The notes under the pieces: model-generated
What the model was told of the DNA's origin: nothing
Seen by the model: the letters and a program-made list of their open reading frames with translations, nothing else
Databases searched by the model: none
In this document: positions 43,081 through 50,635 of the stretch, in pieces
How the letters are laid out: every line of letters begins with the position of its first letter
Position numbering within the stretch: position 1 is the first letter of the stretch
Assembly: GCF_000271845.1 (NCBI RefSeq)
Contig: NZ_JH719395.1
Span: 1,465,769-1,529,768 of the forward strand
DNA length: 64,000 nucleotides
Direction: 5' to 3'
Origin: Rhizobium leguminosarum bv. trifolii WSM2297
Lineage (GTDB): Bacteria; Pseudomonadota; Alphaproteobacteria; Rhizobiales; Rhizobiaceae
Position numbers and translations under genes: made by a program

Positions 43081-43809
43081 TCAATGACAGCAGGATGGCG
43101 CCTTCGGGGCCTCCTCATATTCGTCATGGCGGCGCACGAAATTCATCGTGCTGTCCTCGTTGCGGCCCTTTGGCGCCCGGTCGAGGATCATCAGGGTGCC
43201 GATCAGCTCCTCCGGCCCGCGGGCATAACTGGAATAGGTATGGAAGACCTCGCCCTTGTCGTTGCGGTAGAAGGCGCTGATGCCCGGCAGTTCGTCATTG
43301 GCCTCAGCCGGCGGCATGGGGGTGAAATTGTAAAAGACCTTGTCTTTGGCAAGATCCTCGGGACTGAAAGAAACGTGATAATCGAAATTGAAATCGCTGC
43401 CGAAGGACGAGACCCAGGGAAATTGCCAGCCCATGCGGCTTTTATAGGCGGCGATCTTGTCGAGCGGCGCGCGCGAGACGGCGACCCAGGTGACGTCGTG
43501 ATGGTTGAGGTGCGGCAGGGCGCCATCGACATGATCGCACAGGAAGGAGCAGCCGGGGCAGCCGGCATCCCAATCCGGGCCGAGCATGAAATGGTAGATC
43601 AGCAGCTGGCTGCGGCCGTCGAAGAGATCGGCGAGCGACTTGCTGCCTTCCGGCGTTTCGAAGAGATAATCCTTGTCGACCTGCACCCAGGGCAGCGCCA
43701 GGCGCTGGGCATTGACGCTGTCGCGCAGCCGCGTCGCCTCTTTCTCTTTCAGCAGCAGGGCGCGGCGGGCTTCCAGCCATTCTTCACGGGACACAACTTC
43801 ATTCTGCAT
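43081..43809 (-). CDS. DUF899-family thioredoxin-like protein
   Basis: About 242 residues from MQNEVVSREEWLEARRALLLKEKE. The family core LPWVQVDKDYLFETPEGSKSLADLF, then YHFMLGPDWDAGCPGCSFLCDHVDGALPHLN, carries a CxxC motif in a thioredoxin-like fold. Family members are often annotated as dithiol-disulfide isomerase-like. GGAGGAGG lies 8 nt before this ATG; another start with AAGGAG exists at 43851. It is the first gene of the operon, next to the MarR operator. Confidence 0.85.
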   Translation of the reverse strand: MQNEVVSREEWLEARRALLLKEKEATRLRDSVNAQRLALPWVQVDKDYLFETPEGSKSLADLFDGRSQLLIYHFMLGPDWDAGCPGCSFLCDHVDGALPHLNHHDVTWVAVSRAPLDKIAAYKSRMGWQFPWVSSFGSDFNFDYHVSFSPEDLAKDKVFYNFTPMPPAEANDELPGISAFYRNDKGEVFHTYSSYARGPEELIGTLMILDRAPKGRNEDSTMNFVRRHDEYEEAPKAPSCCH

Positions 43810-43873
43810 GGATGCGCCCTCCTCCGGCGCCTGCCGGTGAAGCCGGCTCATCTCCTTCTCCTTGACTAATTGC

Positions 43874-43885
43874 ATTGATATCAAT
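43874..43885. promoter_or_regulatory. Palindrome between divergent DUF899 and marR genes
   Basis: ATTGATATCAAT is a perfect 12-bp palindrome lying 11 nt before the marR ATG and 64 nt before the DUF899 start used here. MarR regulators typically bind such AT-rich dyads; assignment by position. Confidence 0.65.
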
Positions 43886-43896
43886 AGAAATGGAGC

Positions 43897-44418
43897 ATGT
43901 CAAATTCGATCGAGATTCCCTTTTCCACGACGCTTCTGGTGCGCGACACCTGTCTCTGCCTGCATGTGCAGCGGGCGGCGCGGGCGCTGGCCCGGCTGTT
44001 CGACGATGCGCTGCGGCCGGCCGGCCTGACCAACGGGCAGTTTTCGCTGATGATGTCGCTGAACCGGCCGGAGCCGCCACCGATGGGACCGGTCGCCGCC
44101 CTGCTCGCCATGGACCAGACGACGCTGACGGCGGCGCTGAAGCCGCTGCAGCGCAAGGGCTGGGTGATGGTGATGGAGAACCCGAGGGATAGGCGCGGCC
44201 GGCTGCTCAGCCTTACGGGCGAAGGCAAGGCTGTGCTGGCACAGGCGCTGCCGATCTGGATAGAGACGCACGCGGCCCTCGACGACACGCTGCCTGACGG
44301 CGACGCCGTGCGGCTGCGGCAGGATCTGCAGGCGCTGTCAGGGATGACGGGTGAAACGCCGAAATCAGCTGGGGCGTCGCGCCGGCCGCGTCAAAGTGCA
44401 CGGGCAATGGGCGAATAG
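43897..44418 (+). CDS. MarR-family regulator
   Basis: 173 residues. The winged-helix core (PVAALLAMDQTTLTAALKPLQRKGWVMVMENPRDRRGRLLSLTGEGKAVL) is standard MarR, with the DRR wing. Two Cys in DTCLCLH near residue 18 could sense thiol reactants, as in some MarR repressors. It diverges from the DUF899-DUF1579-VOC operon and likely controls it and itself through the dyad at 43874. The last about 25 residues run into Arg/Ser-rich tail typical of read-out into repeat DNA. Confidence 0.85.
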   Translation: MSNSIEIPFSTTLLVRDTCLCLHVQRAARALARLFDDALRPAGLTNGQFSLMMSLNRPEPPPMGPVAALLAMDQTTLTAALKPLQRKGWVMVMENPRDRRGRLLSLTGEGKAVLAQALPIWIETHAALDDTLPDGDAVRLRQDLQALSGMTGETPKSAGASRRPRQSARAMGE

Positions 44419-44427
44419 GGCGAACTG

Positions 44428-44565
44428 CCCCTCATCCGCCTGCCGGCACCTTCTCCCCGTAAACGGGGCGAAGGGATATGCCGCAACCTCTCCGTTCCTC
44501 GCTGACCTTTCGCAGGGCACGTCCCCTCGCCCCGTTTTTACGGGGAGAGGGTTAGGGTGAGGGGC
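44428..44565. repeat. RIME-like mosaic palindrome, copy G (short form)
   Basis: CCCCTCATCCGCCTGCCGGC to GGTTAGGGTGAGGGGC between convergent marR and ohr. Confidence 0.8.
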
Positions 44566-44590
44566 AGCCAAGTTCGCTGAATCGCGCCGA

Positions 44591-45013
44591 TCAGGCGACC
44601 GTGACCGGAACTTCGGTCGAGGTGCGCATGGCGTGGCTGTAGGGGCAGACGATGTGGGCGGCGGCGGCGAGCTTTTCGGCGGTTTCGCGGTCGAGGCCGG
44701 GGATGTTGACCGTCAGGGCGACTTCGATGCCGAAGCCGGTGCCATCTTCACGCGGGCCGATGCCGACCTTGGCGGAGACCGTCGTGTCTTCCGGAATCTT
44801 GACCTTCTGCTGGCCCGCGACAAATTTCAAAGCACCGAGGAAGCAGGCGGAGTAGCCGGCAGCGAAGAGCTGTTCGGGATTGGTGCCGGTTGCGCCGTCG
44901 CCGCCGAGTTCCTTCGGAACGGTCAGCGTCACGTCCAGAACGCCGTTTTCGGAAACGGCACGGCCGGCGCGGCCGCCGGTGGCAGAGGCCTTGGTCGTGT
45001 AGAGAATAGGCAT
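44591..45013 (-). CDS. ohr: Organic hydroperoxide resistance protein Ohr
   Basis: 140 residues, OsmC/Ohr fold. Catalytic Cys57 in AAGYSACFLGALKF and resolving Cys in HIVCPYSHAMR are both present, with the partner GTNPEQLFAAGY. It reduces organic and fatty-acid hydroperoxides using lipoyl dithiols. It diverges from an OhrR gene and should be induced through it. The C-terminus STEVPVTV is family-typical. Confidence 0.93.
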   Translation of the reverse strand: MPILYTTKASATGGRAGRAVSENGVLDVTLTVPKELGGDGATGTNPEQLFAAGYSACFLGALKFVAGQQKVKIPEDTTVSAKVGIGPREDGTGFGIEVALTVNIPGLDRETAEKLAAAAHIVCPYSHAMRTSTEVPVTVA

Positions 45014-45060
45014 AACGATCTCCTTTGTTGGCCCTTCGATCGGGTTGGCATTTTAATATC

Positions 45061-45101
45061 GCACAATTAAATTGTACGAAAGTGAATTTTGCAAATTGCA
45101 A
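45061..45101. promoter_or_regulatory. OhrR boxes
   Basis: ACAATTAAATTGT at 45063-45075 closely resembles the known OhrR box (TACAATT-AATTGTA). A second dyad TTGCAAATTGCAA at 45089-45101 follows. They lie 7-50 nt before the ohrR start at 45108 and 50-90 nt before ohr. Confidence 0.75.
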
Positions 45102-45107
45102 TTCGGC

Positions 45108-45626
45108 ATGGAAAAGAAGACAATCGCAGCCGCAGGGATGATGGATATGAAAGCGCAGACGACAAAAACGATGGAGATACCGCAGGAGGAGAAACGGCTG
45201 GAAAAGCAGCTGTGTTTCGCGGTCTACGCGACGGCGCATGCTTTCACCCGCGCCTACAAGCCGATCCTCGACCGGGTCGGCCTGACCTATCCGCAATATC
45301 TGGTGATGCTGGTGCTGTGGGAACGCGGCGAGTTGCCGGTGAAGACGATCGGCGAGCAGCTCGATCTCGATTCCGGCACGCTGTCGCCGCTTTTGAAACG
45401 GCTGGAACAGAGCGGGCTGATCAAGCGCCTGCGCGACGTGCGCGACGAACGCCAGGTGATCGTGTCACTGACGCCGAGAGGTGAAGCGATGAAAGGGGAG
45501 ATCGATACGATCATGACGGCGATCGGCCAGGCCGCAGGCTGCACGCTCGAGGAAATGGCCGATATGCGCGACATGCTGCATCGGCTGCGGGGCAATCTCG
45601 GCCGGGCCGGCGCGGGCGGCGACTGA
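45108..45626 (+). CDS. ohrR: MarR-family peroxide sensor OhrR
   Basis: About 172 residues. LCFAVYATAHAFTRAYKPILDRVGLTYPQYLVMLVLWERGELPVKTIG matches OhrR closely; Cys36 in LCFAVY is the peroxide-sensing cysteine. Wing RDVRDERQVIVSLTPRGE is present. It represses ohr until the Cys is oxidised. Starts at 45072 would overlap the operator; ATGs at 45108, 45138 and 45147 are possible. The gene diverges from ohr. Confidence 0.9.
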   Translation: MEKKTIAAAGMMDMKAQTTKTMEIPQEEKRLEKQLCFAVYATAHAFTRAYKPILDRVGLTYPQYLVMLVLWERGELPVKTIGEQLDLDSGTLSPLLKRLEQSGLIKRLRDVRDERQVIVSLTPRGEAMKGEIDTIMTAIGQAAGCTLEEMADMRDMLHRLRGNLGRAGAGGD

Positions 45627-45668
45627 CCGCATCCGCCTGGTTCACCTAAAACGGTGTACGCCCGAGGC

Positions 45669-45902
45669 TCAGGGCCGCTTGACAGCCGCTTTGGCCGGCG
45701 ACCGGCGTTTCTTTGCAGGCGCCGCTTCAGGTGCTGCCTCGGCCTCCTGCTGCAGACGCAACGCCTTCAGCTTCTCCGTCTTCTTGTCACGGGCCGACGC
45801 CTCGGCCGCGATGATGGCGCGCGCCGTGTGATCGGTCGCTTCCGCCTTGTCGCGAGAGGAAAGCTTTGCGGGATTGAAGAATTCTCCCTTGGTGGCGGTC
45901 AT
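45669..45902 (-). CDS. Small basic hypothetical protein
   Basis: 77 residues, MTATKGEFFNPAKLSSRDKAEATDHTARAIIAAEASARDKKTEKL, ending in a Lys/Arg/Ala-rich tail (KKRRSPAKAAVKRP) like a nucleic-acid-binding tail. AAAGGGGC upstream gives a ribosome-binding site. This small protein is familiar from rhizobial genomes near the S21 gene, by recall. Function unknown. It lies 80 nt downstream of the S21 gene on the same strand. Confidence 0.65.
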   Translation of the reverse strand: MTATKGEFFNPAKLSSRDKAEATDHTARAIIAAEASARDKKTEKLKALRLQQEAEAAPEAAPAKKRRSPAKAAVKRP

Positions 45903-45982
45903 GTGCCCCTTTCTCAGGTGATGGTGGCGCGAGCGGCTGCCCACGCCTTTGCGCGTCTCAAAAGACGCGCGGCGCTGCAATA

Positions 45983-46219
45983 TCAGCGGGCGCGGAGAAC
46001 CTTCTTCGGCGCCGGCAGCAGGCCTTCGCGCTGCAGCTTCTTGCGGGCGAGCTTGCGCTGGCGGCGAATGGCCTCGGCCTTTTCGCGGGCGCGCTTCTCG
46101 GACGGCTTTTCAAAGGCGCTGCGTGCCTTCATTTCCCGGAACAAGCCTTCGCGCTGCATCTTCTTCTTGAGCACGCGGAGCGCCTGATCGACGTTGTTAT
46201 CCCTGACGAGAACCTGCAA
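45983..46219 (-). CDS. rpsU: 30S ribosomal protein S21
   Basis: 78 residues: [53 protein letters not shown], the S21 signature, with the basic tail extended as in alphaproteobacteria. The start codon is TTG, with AAGGA about 8 nt upstream. S21 helps the 30S subunit bind mRNA. Rhizobial genomes often have more than one rpsU; whether this is the main copy cannot be told. Confidence 0.92.
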   Translation of the reverse strand: MQVLVRDNNVDQALRVLKKKMQREGLFREMKARSAFEKPSEKRAREKAEAIRRQRKLARKKLQREGLLPAPKKVLRAR

Positions 46220-46277
46220 AACGATATCCTTCCTGTCGGCGGCAAGGCCGCGCTGTCAATGATAGAAAACGGCGGGA

Positions 46278-46562
46278 CTACTTGCCCGTCCGGATGCTCG
46301 AAAACTTCAGCCAAGGCTCGGCGCCGCCGGACTTGGCCACCGCCTCGGGAGACGCCCTGGAGGGCGATTCCCCGGTATCGATGTCGGCCTCGGTGATGCG
46401 GCGCTCGAAATTCTCCGCATCGAACTGGACGCGATATTGCACATGCCCGTGGTCATTGGGCAAGATGCTGGAAATCCGGCACCGCTTATCGGCTTTCGCC
46501 GTGCGGGTGAGGCCCGATTTCAGCACGATCATGTCGCCGATCTGGTAGTTTGGTCTGCCCAT
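46278..46562 (-). CDS. Hypothetical protein, beta-rich N-terminus
   Basis: 94 residues from MGRPNYQIGDMIVLKSGLTRTAKADKRCRISSILPNDHGHVQYRVQFDAENFERRI, with GAAGGGACG upstream. The pattern (VGD.V.LK...GxxRI...LP...G..QYRI...xE..ER.V.E.DL) recalls short alphaproteobacterial proteins with an SH3-like barrel. Function unknown. Between S21 and the cold-shock gene. Confidence 0.65.
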   Translation of the reverse strand: MGRPNYQIGDMIVLKSGLTRTAKADKRCRISSILPNDHGHVQYRVQFDAENFERRITEADIDTGESPSRASPEAVAKSGGAEPWLKFSSIRTGK

Positions 46563-46625
46563 TTCAGCGTCCCTTCAACTCTTCGGCTGCTCAACCGGTC
46601 ATTCGAAGCGACCGGCGATCAAAGC

Positions 46626-46650
46626 AAAAAGGCCGGGCTGGTACCCGACC
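46626..46650 (-). terminator. Rho-independent terminator of the cold-shock gene
   Basis: On the minus strand, GGTCGGG and CCCGGCC form a 7-bp stem with one G-T pair, followed by TTTTT. It lies about 105 nt after the cold-shock gene stop. Confidence 0.6.
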
Positions 46651-46754
46651 TCTTCCAGTCACTCAGCCACTTCACTGCCAGTAGGTCAGCTCGCTGCCAG
46701 TACATCCGTGGTCAGCGCGCTGCCGGCATCTGGACAGCATAGGCGAATGACAAA

Positions 46755-46964
46755 TCATGCGGCCTGAAGATTGTCGGCCGAATTCTTGCCCGACTTCTTG
46801 TCGCGGACGAGATCGTAGCGGATCTTCTGACCTTCAACGAGCTCGCGCATGCCGGCGCGTTCGACCGCTGAAATGTGGACAAAAACGTCCGTAGAACCAT
46901 CATCGGGCTGAATAAAGCCAAAACCCTTGGTGCCATTGAACCACTTGACGACGCCTGAATTCAT
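46755..46964 (-). CDS. Cold-shock domain protein
   Basis: 69 residues. [31 protein letters not shown] contains RNP1 (KGFGFI) and RNP2 (VFVHI). It binds single-stranded RNA/DNA as a chaperone. AAGGAG precedes the ATG at 46964. More than 200 nt separate it from the next upstream gene (47221), leaving room for the long 5' leader typical of cold-shock genes; promoter position not determined. Confidence 0.93.
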   Translation of the reverse strand: MNSGVVKWFNGTKGFGFIQPDDGSTDVFVHISAVERAGMRELVEGQKIRYDLVRDKKSGKNSADNLQAA

Positions 46965-47186
46965 AACGATCTCCTTTTCAACCGTTTCTGTTCGCTTGCG
47001 GAAGAATGTCCGACAAGCCGTATCGATGTTGAGAGGATATCTGACGGAGCGCTTCAGCGCGTGGACAAAGGTCGCAAGCAATTCGATACGCACCATGTAG
47101 GATATTTATCGAATTAAGCAATGGTTTTCTGAAAAATAAATCTCTCGCGGGCGCAAAATGGGCCACTCCCGGGGAAAAGCATTGGT

Positions 47187-47215
47187 CCGAGGCGGCCGGG
47201 TGACGGCCGCCTCGG
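47187..47215 (-). terminator. 12-bp-stem terminator of the L,D-transpeptidase gene
   Basis: CCGAGGCGGCCG/CGGCCGCCTCGG with a GGTGA loop, 6 nt downstream of the L,D-transpeptidase stop; TTTT appears 7 nt beyond it on the minus strand. Confidence 0.65.
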
Positions 47216-47220
47216 CAACA

Positions 47221-47955
47221 TTACTGCAAGACGACGATCGGCGCCTTTGTCGGAACGCGGTCGTAGAGATCGATGATATCCTGGTTCATCAGCCTGACGC
47301 AGCCCGATGAAACGGCCTTGCCGATCGAGCGCCAGTCGGGATTGCCGTGCAGGCGGTAGAGCGTATCCTCGCCATTCGAGAAGATATAGAGCGCGCGGGC
47401 GCCGAGCGGATTCTTCAGGCCCGGCTCCATGCCGCCGTTGTCGATCGAATATTTGACCAGTTCCGGCTGGCGGGCGACCATCTCGTTCGGCGGCTTCCAG
47501 CGCGGCCATTTCTGACGCCACTGGATGACGCCCGAACCCTGCCAGGCGAAACCCTCGCGACCGATGCCGACGCCGTAACGCATCGCCATGCCGTCACCCT
47601 GGACGAGATAGAGAAAGCGCGAGGGCGTATCGACAACGATGGTGCCGGGCGGCTGGCCGGTGGGATCGAGGACGCGCTGGCGATAATAGCGCGGGTCGAT
47701 CTGTTCGTAGGGAACGGCAGGGATGAGGAAGCCGCCATCTTCGACGGGGCCGTACATGACGGCAAGCTCGGCGCCGCTCGGCACGCTCGACGCTTCCGGG
47801 GATTGGAACAGGCGCATGGGCGAACGGTAGATGATCGTGGTATCGCCCGATGTGACCGTATTGGCCGAAGAGGCGCAGCCGGTAAGCGCAGACGCTGCGG
47901 TCAATGCCGAATAGGAAAGAAAGCTGCGGCGGGAAAGATGTCTATCGAAGCTCAT
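47221..47955 (-). CDS. L,D-transpeptidase (YkuD), lipoprotein or Tat-type
   Basis: 244 residues. The N-terminus has twin arginine RRSFLSYSALTAASALTGC, both Tat-like and lipobox-like. The YkuD catalytic motif HGNPDWRSIGKAVSSGCVRLMNQD ends in SGCVR with the active Cys. The enzyme makes 3-3 peptidoglycan crosslinks or attaches proteins to peptidoglycan in the periplasm. The next gene upstream (48128-48934) is a paralogue with about half identical residues. Start ATG 47955 chosen at the signal. Confidence 0.88.
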   Translation of the reverse strand: MSFDRHLSRRSFLSYSALTAASALTGCASSANTVTSGDTTIIYRSPMRLFQSPEASSVPSGAELAVMYGPVEDGGFLIPAVPYEQIDPRYYRQRVLDPTGQPPGTIVVDTPSRFLYLVQGDGMAMRYGVGIGREGFAWQGSGVIQWRQKWPRWKPPNEMVARQPELVKYSIDNGGMEPGLKNPLGARALYIFSNGEDTLYRLHGNPDWRSIGKAVSSGCVRLMNQDIIDLYDRVPTKAPIVVLQ

Positions 47956-48127
47956 GACGCGGGACTGATTTCCTCTGGTGCGGGACGGACGAGACCGCGC
48001 GTGAGCGGCGATTCGTCCGATGCCGAGAACAACATCAGAAGATCTATCGGCTTGCGCCAAATAAACCATAGCTTCACGCAGACGTGTCCGGCCTTGAACG
48101 GACGATATCAGCAGCGCTGTTGCAGCG

Positions 48128-48934
48128 CTACATCACAACGATCTCCGCCTTGGCAGGAAGACGGTCATAGAGATCGACGACATCCTGGTTCAGCATGCGC
48201 ACGCAGCCGGACGAGGTGGCCTTGCCGATCGACTGCCAGTCGGGCGTGCCGTGGATTCGATAGAGCGTATCCTGGCCGTCCTGGAAAATATACATGGCGC
48301 GGGCGCCGAGCGGATTCTGGAGCCCCGGATTCATGCCGCCGTTTTCCGCCGAAAAGGCGCGAACCTCCGGCTGGCGCGAGACCATCTCGACCGGCGGCGT
48401 CCAGCGCGGCCATTTCTGCTTCCATTGAATGACCCCACGGCCCGACCAGGCGTAACCATCGCGGCCGAGGCCGACGCCGTAACGCATTGCCTTGCCGTTC
48501 CCCTCGACGAAATAGAGGAAATGGGCCTTGGTATCGACGATGACCGTGCCGGGGCGCTCGGCCGTCTGGTAATCGACTTCCTGGCGCAGGAACTGCGGCT
48601 GCACGCGGCTGACCGGGATCGCCGGCAGAGTGAAATCCTCGTCACGCACCGCGCCATACATCGCCATATGCACGGGATTGCTGACCGGCAGGCCGTAGGT
48701 CTGATGGAACTGGGTCTTGTAGAGTTCACGCGTCTGCGGCACCGGCTGATCGGGGATCGGCCGCACCCGGCGAGGATCGACACCGGGCGGCTGGTAGAAG
48801 ACCGGCGAGGTTTCCTGGACGAAGCGGGCGGGCGAATCGGCGGCGACATCGGGAATGAGGATGTTGCAGCCGCTCAGCGACGCGGCTGCAATGACGAGCC
48901 CGGCAATCGGGAAGACCCGGCGCAGAAAATTCAT
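48128..48934 (-). CDS. L,D-transpeptidase (YkuD) lipoprotein, paralogue
   Basis: 268 residues from MNFLRRVFPIAGLVIAAASLSGC, a lipoprotein signal with lipobox LSGC. The YkuD domain has HGTPDWQSIGKATSSGCVRMLNQDVVDLYDRL with catalytic Cys in SSGCVR. The region DEDFTLPAIPVSR to PRW and MVSRQPE parallels the neighbouring gene. This suggests a tandem duplication. They likely act in peptidoglycan L,D-crosslinking, prominent in rhizobiales during polar growth. Confidence 0.88.
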   Translation of the reverse strand: MNFLRRVFPIAGLVIAAASLSGCNILIPDVAADSPARFVQETSPVFYQPPGVDPRRVRPIPDQPVPQTRELYKTQFHQTYGLPVSNPVHMAMYGAVRDEDFTLPAIPVSRVQPQFLRQEVDYQTAERPGTVIVDTKAHFLYFVEGNGKAMRYGVGLGRDGYAWSGRGVIQWKQKWPRWTPPVEMVSRQPEVRAFSAENGGMNPGLQNPLGARAMYIFQDGQDTLYRIHGTPDWQSIGKATSSGCVRMLNQDVVDLYDRLPAKAEIVVM

Positions 48935-49064
48935 GGAACCACCCTTATCAACGATCGGCGAGACAGCGATATCTGCCGCGACGATGGCATCCGCGGCTGG
49001 CGCGAGGCTGGTGTCGGGATGGGAAGCCGAGAACTGGTGGATGTTGCCCGAAGCGCGCAGCCAC

Positions 49065-49271
49065 TCAGGGCCATCCCCACTGCCCTGCCAAACTTCCTGC
49101 AATGGCGAACGCGGCAAACAAGAGCATCAGCGGAAAAACCCGCTTTGCATACCAGCCGTGCTCGGCAGGCGTCATCTTCGCCAAGTCGCGACGCGCGATG
49201 AGCGGAAGCATTAGCCAGACGACAGCTGCTAAAATAACGGCAGCGGCGGCGAAGAGTATGTTGCCAGTCAT
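49065..49271 (-). CDS. Small two-helix membrane protein
   Basis: 68 residues. Two hydrophobic segments, ILFAAAAVILAAVVWLMLPLIA and FPLMLLFAAFAIAGSLAG, with a short charged loop RRDLAKMTPAEHGWYAK. Inner-membrane hypothetical protein. It starts at ATG 49271, with the preceding in-frame stretch lacking a pattern. Function unknown. Confidence 0.6.
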   Translation of the reverse strand: MTGNILFAAAAVILAAVVWLMLPLIARRDLAKMTPAEHGWYAKRVFPLMLLFAAFAIAGSLAGQWGWP

Positions 49272-49321
49272 GACGAGAGACGACCACCTGTGGGGACGGG
49301 ATAAGCCACGATAACCGGGAA

Positions 49322-49546
49322 TCAGGAGACGAGCGGAACACCGTTGCCATAGGTGGCGGCGAGATCGCGGATTAGTCGCATCTCCCGCTCGGTCAGCCTG
49401 CCGGTATCGACGAAACGCCAATTGCGCTCATAGAGCGCGAAAGCCTCGCAGGCAGGCATGGCGCGCGCGGGATCGCGATTCCAGACGAGCGATTTCAGCT
49501 CGGGAAAGTCGTTCGGCACGATCATGGTCTCTGCGTCCGTCTTCAT
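49322..49546 (-). CDS. Small conserved-looking hypothetical protein
   Basis: 74 residues: MKTDAETMIVPNDFPELKSL, then WNRDPARAMPACEAFALYERNWRFVD, then LTEREMRLIRDLAATYGNGV. The compact hydrophilic sequence with aromatic-rich centre looks genuine; similar short proteins occur in rhizobia by recall. No function is known. It lies 50 nt downstream of the alpha/beta hydrolase gene on the same strand and may be co-transcribed with it. Confidence 0.6.
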   Translation of the reverse strand: MKTDAETMIVPNDFPELKSLVWNRDPARAMPACEAFALYERNWRFVDTGRLTEREMRLIRDLAATYGNGVPLVS

Positions 49547-49595
49547 GCCGGGAATATAGGCCCAATGGGGCTGTATTTGAAGCGGCGACGAAAAA

Positions 49596-50516
49596 TCAGG
49601 CTGCCACCCCGTGGAAGAAGCGGATGCTCTGTTCGATCTCGGCCGGCAGCGCCGAAGTGTGATTGCCGGCGACGGTGTCGGTTTCGATGTGGATGCCGGC
49701 GGCGCGGGCGCGGCGGGCGAGCAGATCGGCGCGGTCGTTGAAATGGGCCTCTTCTGTACCGTGGACAACACGGACCGGGCATTTGAAGCTGTGGGCGTAA
49801 CACAGCGCCGACCGTACCTCGAACTCATGCGCATTGCTGTCGTCGAAGCGGATATCCTGGGGATAACGACTGAAGAAGCGGAAAGCGTTGGGATTGCCTG
49901 ATATCGGCGCGGCGGCGCGGAACTTGTGGCTGCTCATCGCCGTCAGCATGGTCAGCGTGCCACCGATGCTGTGACCGGCGATGAACAGGCGTTGCGGATC
50001 GACACCCGGCAAATGCGCCAGGCGCTCGGTGGCGGCAAGCACGTCGTCGACCTCGTCGTAGAAGCCGGAGAAATTGCCCATCTGGCCGTTTTCACCACGC
50101 AGCGACGGCATCATCACGACATAACCGGCATCCATATAAGGCTTCATCAGCTGCCAATGGCCGGTGCCCATGGCGTTGCCGCCGTGCAGAAAGAGCACGG
50201 CGGGCTTGGGCGCGCGCTCTCGCTTGTATTTCGACACCCAGGCGGCCAGTTCCAGCTCGCCGTAGCCGGAGCGATAGAAGATCTTGTCGGCGTCGGCAGG
50301 TGCCGTCAGCGGCTCGTATTTGTCGGGCGCCGGGCCCTTCTGCAACAGCTTCGTGCGGAAATGGCTGCGAACCTTGGCGTAGTCGTGCTTGGCAAGGCGC
50401 GGCTCGTCGGGAACATCGAAAGCCGCCGCCATGCGCGGCAGGACGAGTGCACCGGCAAGACCCGCCAGCACGGCACGGCGTCGGCGGAAAAAGGAATTCT
50501 GTTCATGCGAGCTCAT
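49596..50516 (-). CDS. Tat-exported alpha/beta hydrolase
   Basis: 306 residues. The N-terminus FFRRRRAVLAGLAGALVLPRMAAAF is a twin-arginine-type signal. The hydrolase core has oxyanion loop LFLHGGNAMG, nucleophile GHSIGG near residue 180, an acid in VVHGTEEAHF and His in VAGNHTSAL. It belongs to the dienelactone-hydrolase/prolyl-oligopeptidase-like superfamily; substrate unknown. It should act in the periplasm. Confidence 0.8.
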   Translation of the reverse strand: MSSHEQNSFFRRRRAVLAGLAGALVLPRMAAAFDVPDEPRLAKHDYAKVRSHFRTKLLQKGPAPDKYEPLTAPADADKIFYRSGYGELELAAWVSKYKRERAPKPAVLFLHGGNAMGTGHWQLMKPYMDAGYVVMMPSLRGENGQMGNFSGFYDEVDDVLAATERLAHLPGVDPQRLFIAGHSIGGTLTMLTAMSSHKFRAAAPISGNPNAFRFFSRYPQDIRFDDSNAHEFEVRSALCYAHSFKCPVRVVHGTEEAHFNDRADLLARRARAAGIHIETDTVAGNHTSALPAEIEQSIRFFHGVAA

Positions 50517-50635
50517 AACGCAGCACCCAAATCATTTCCCCGGCACACCAGATTTGCACCGGAAGATCGTTGCCGCCAATACACATCCTGTTGAAATTTT
50601 GGGACTGCGTCATTGTTGCGCAGGGAGATCGCAGA

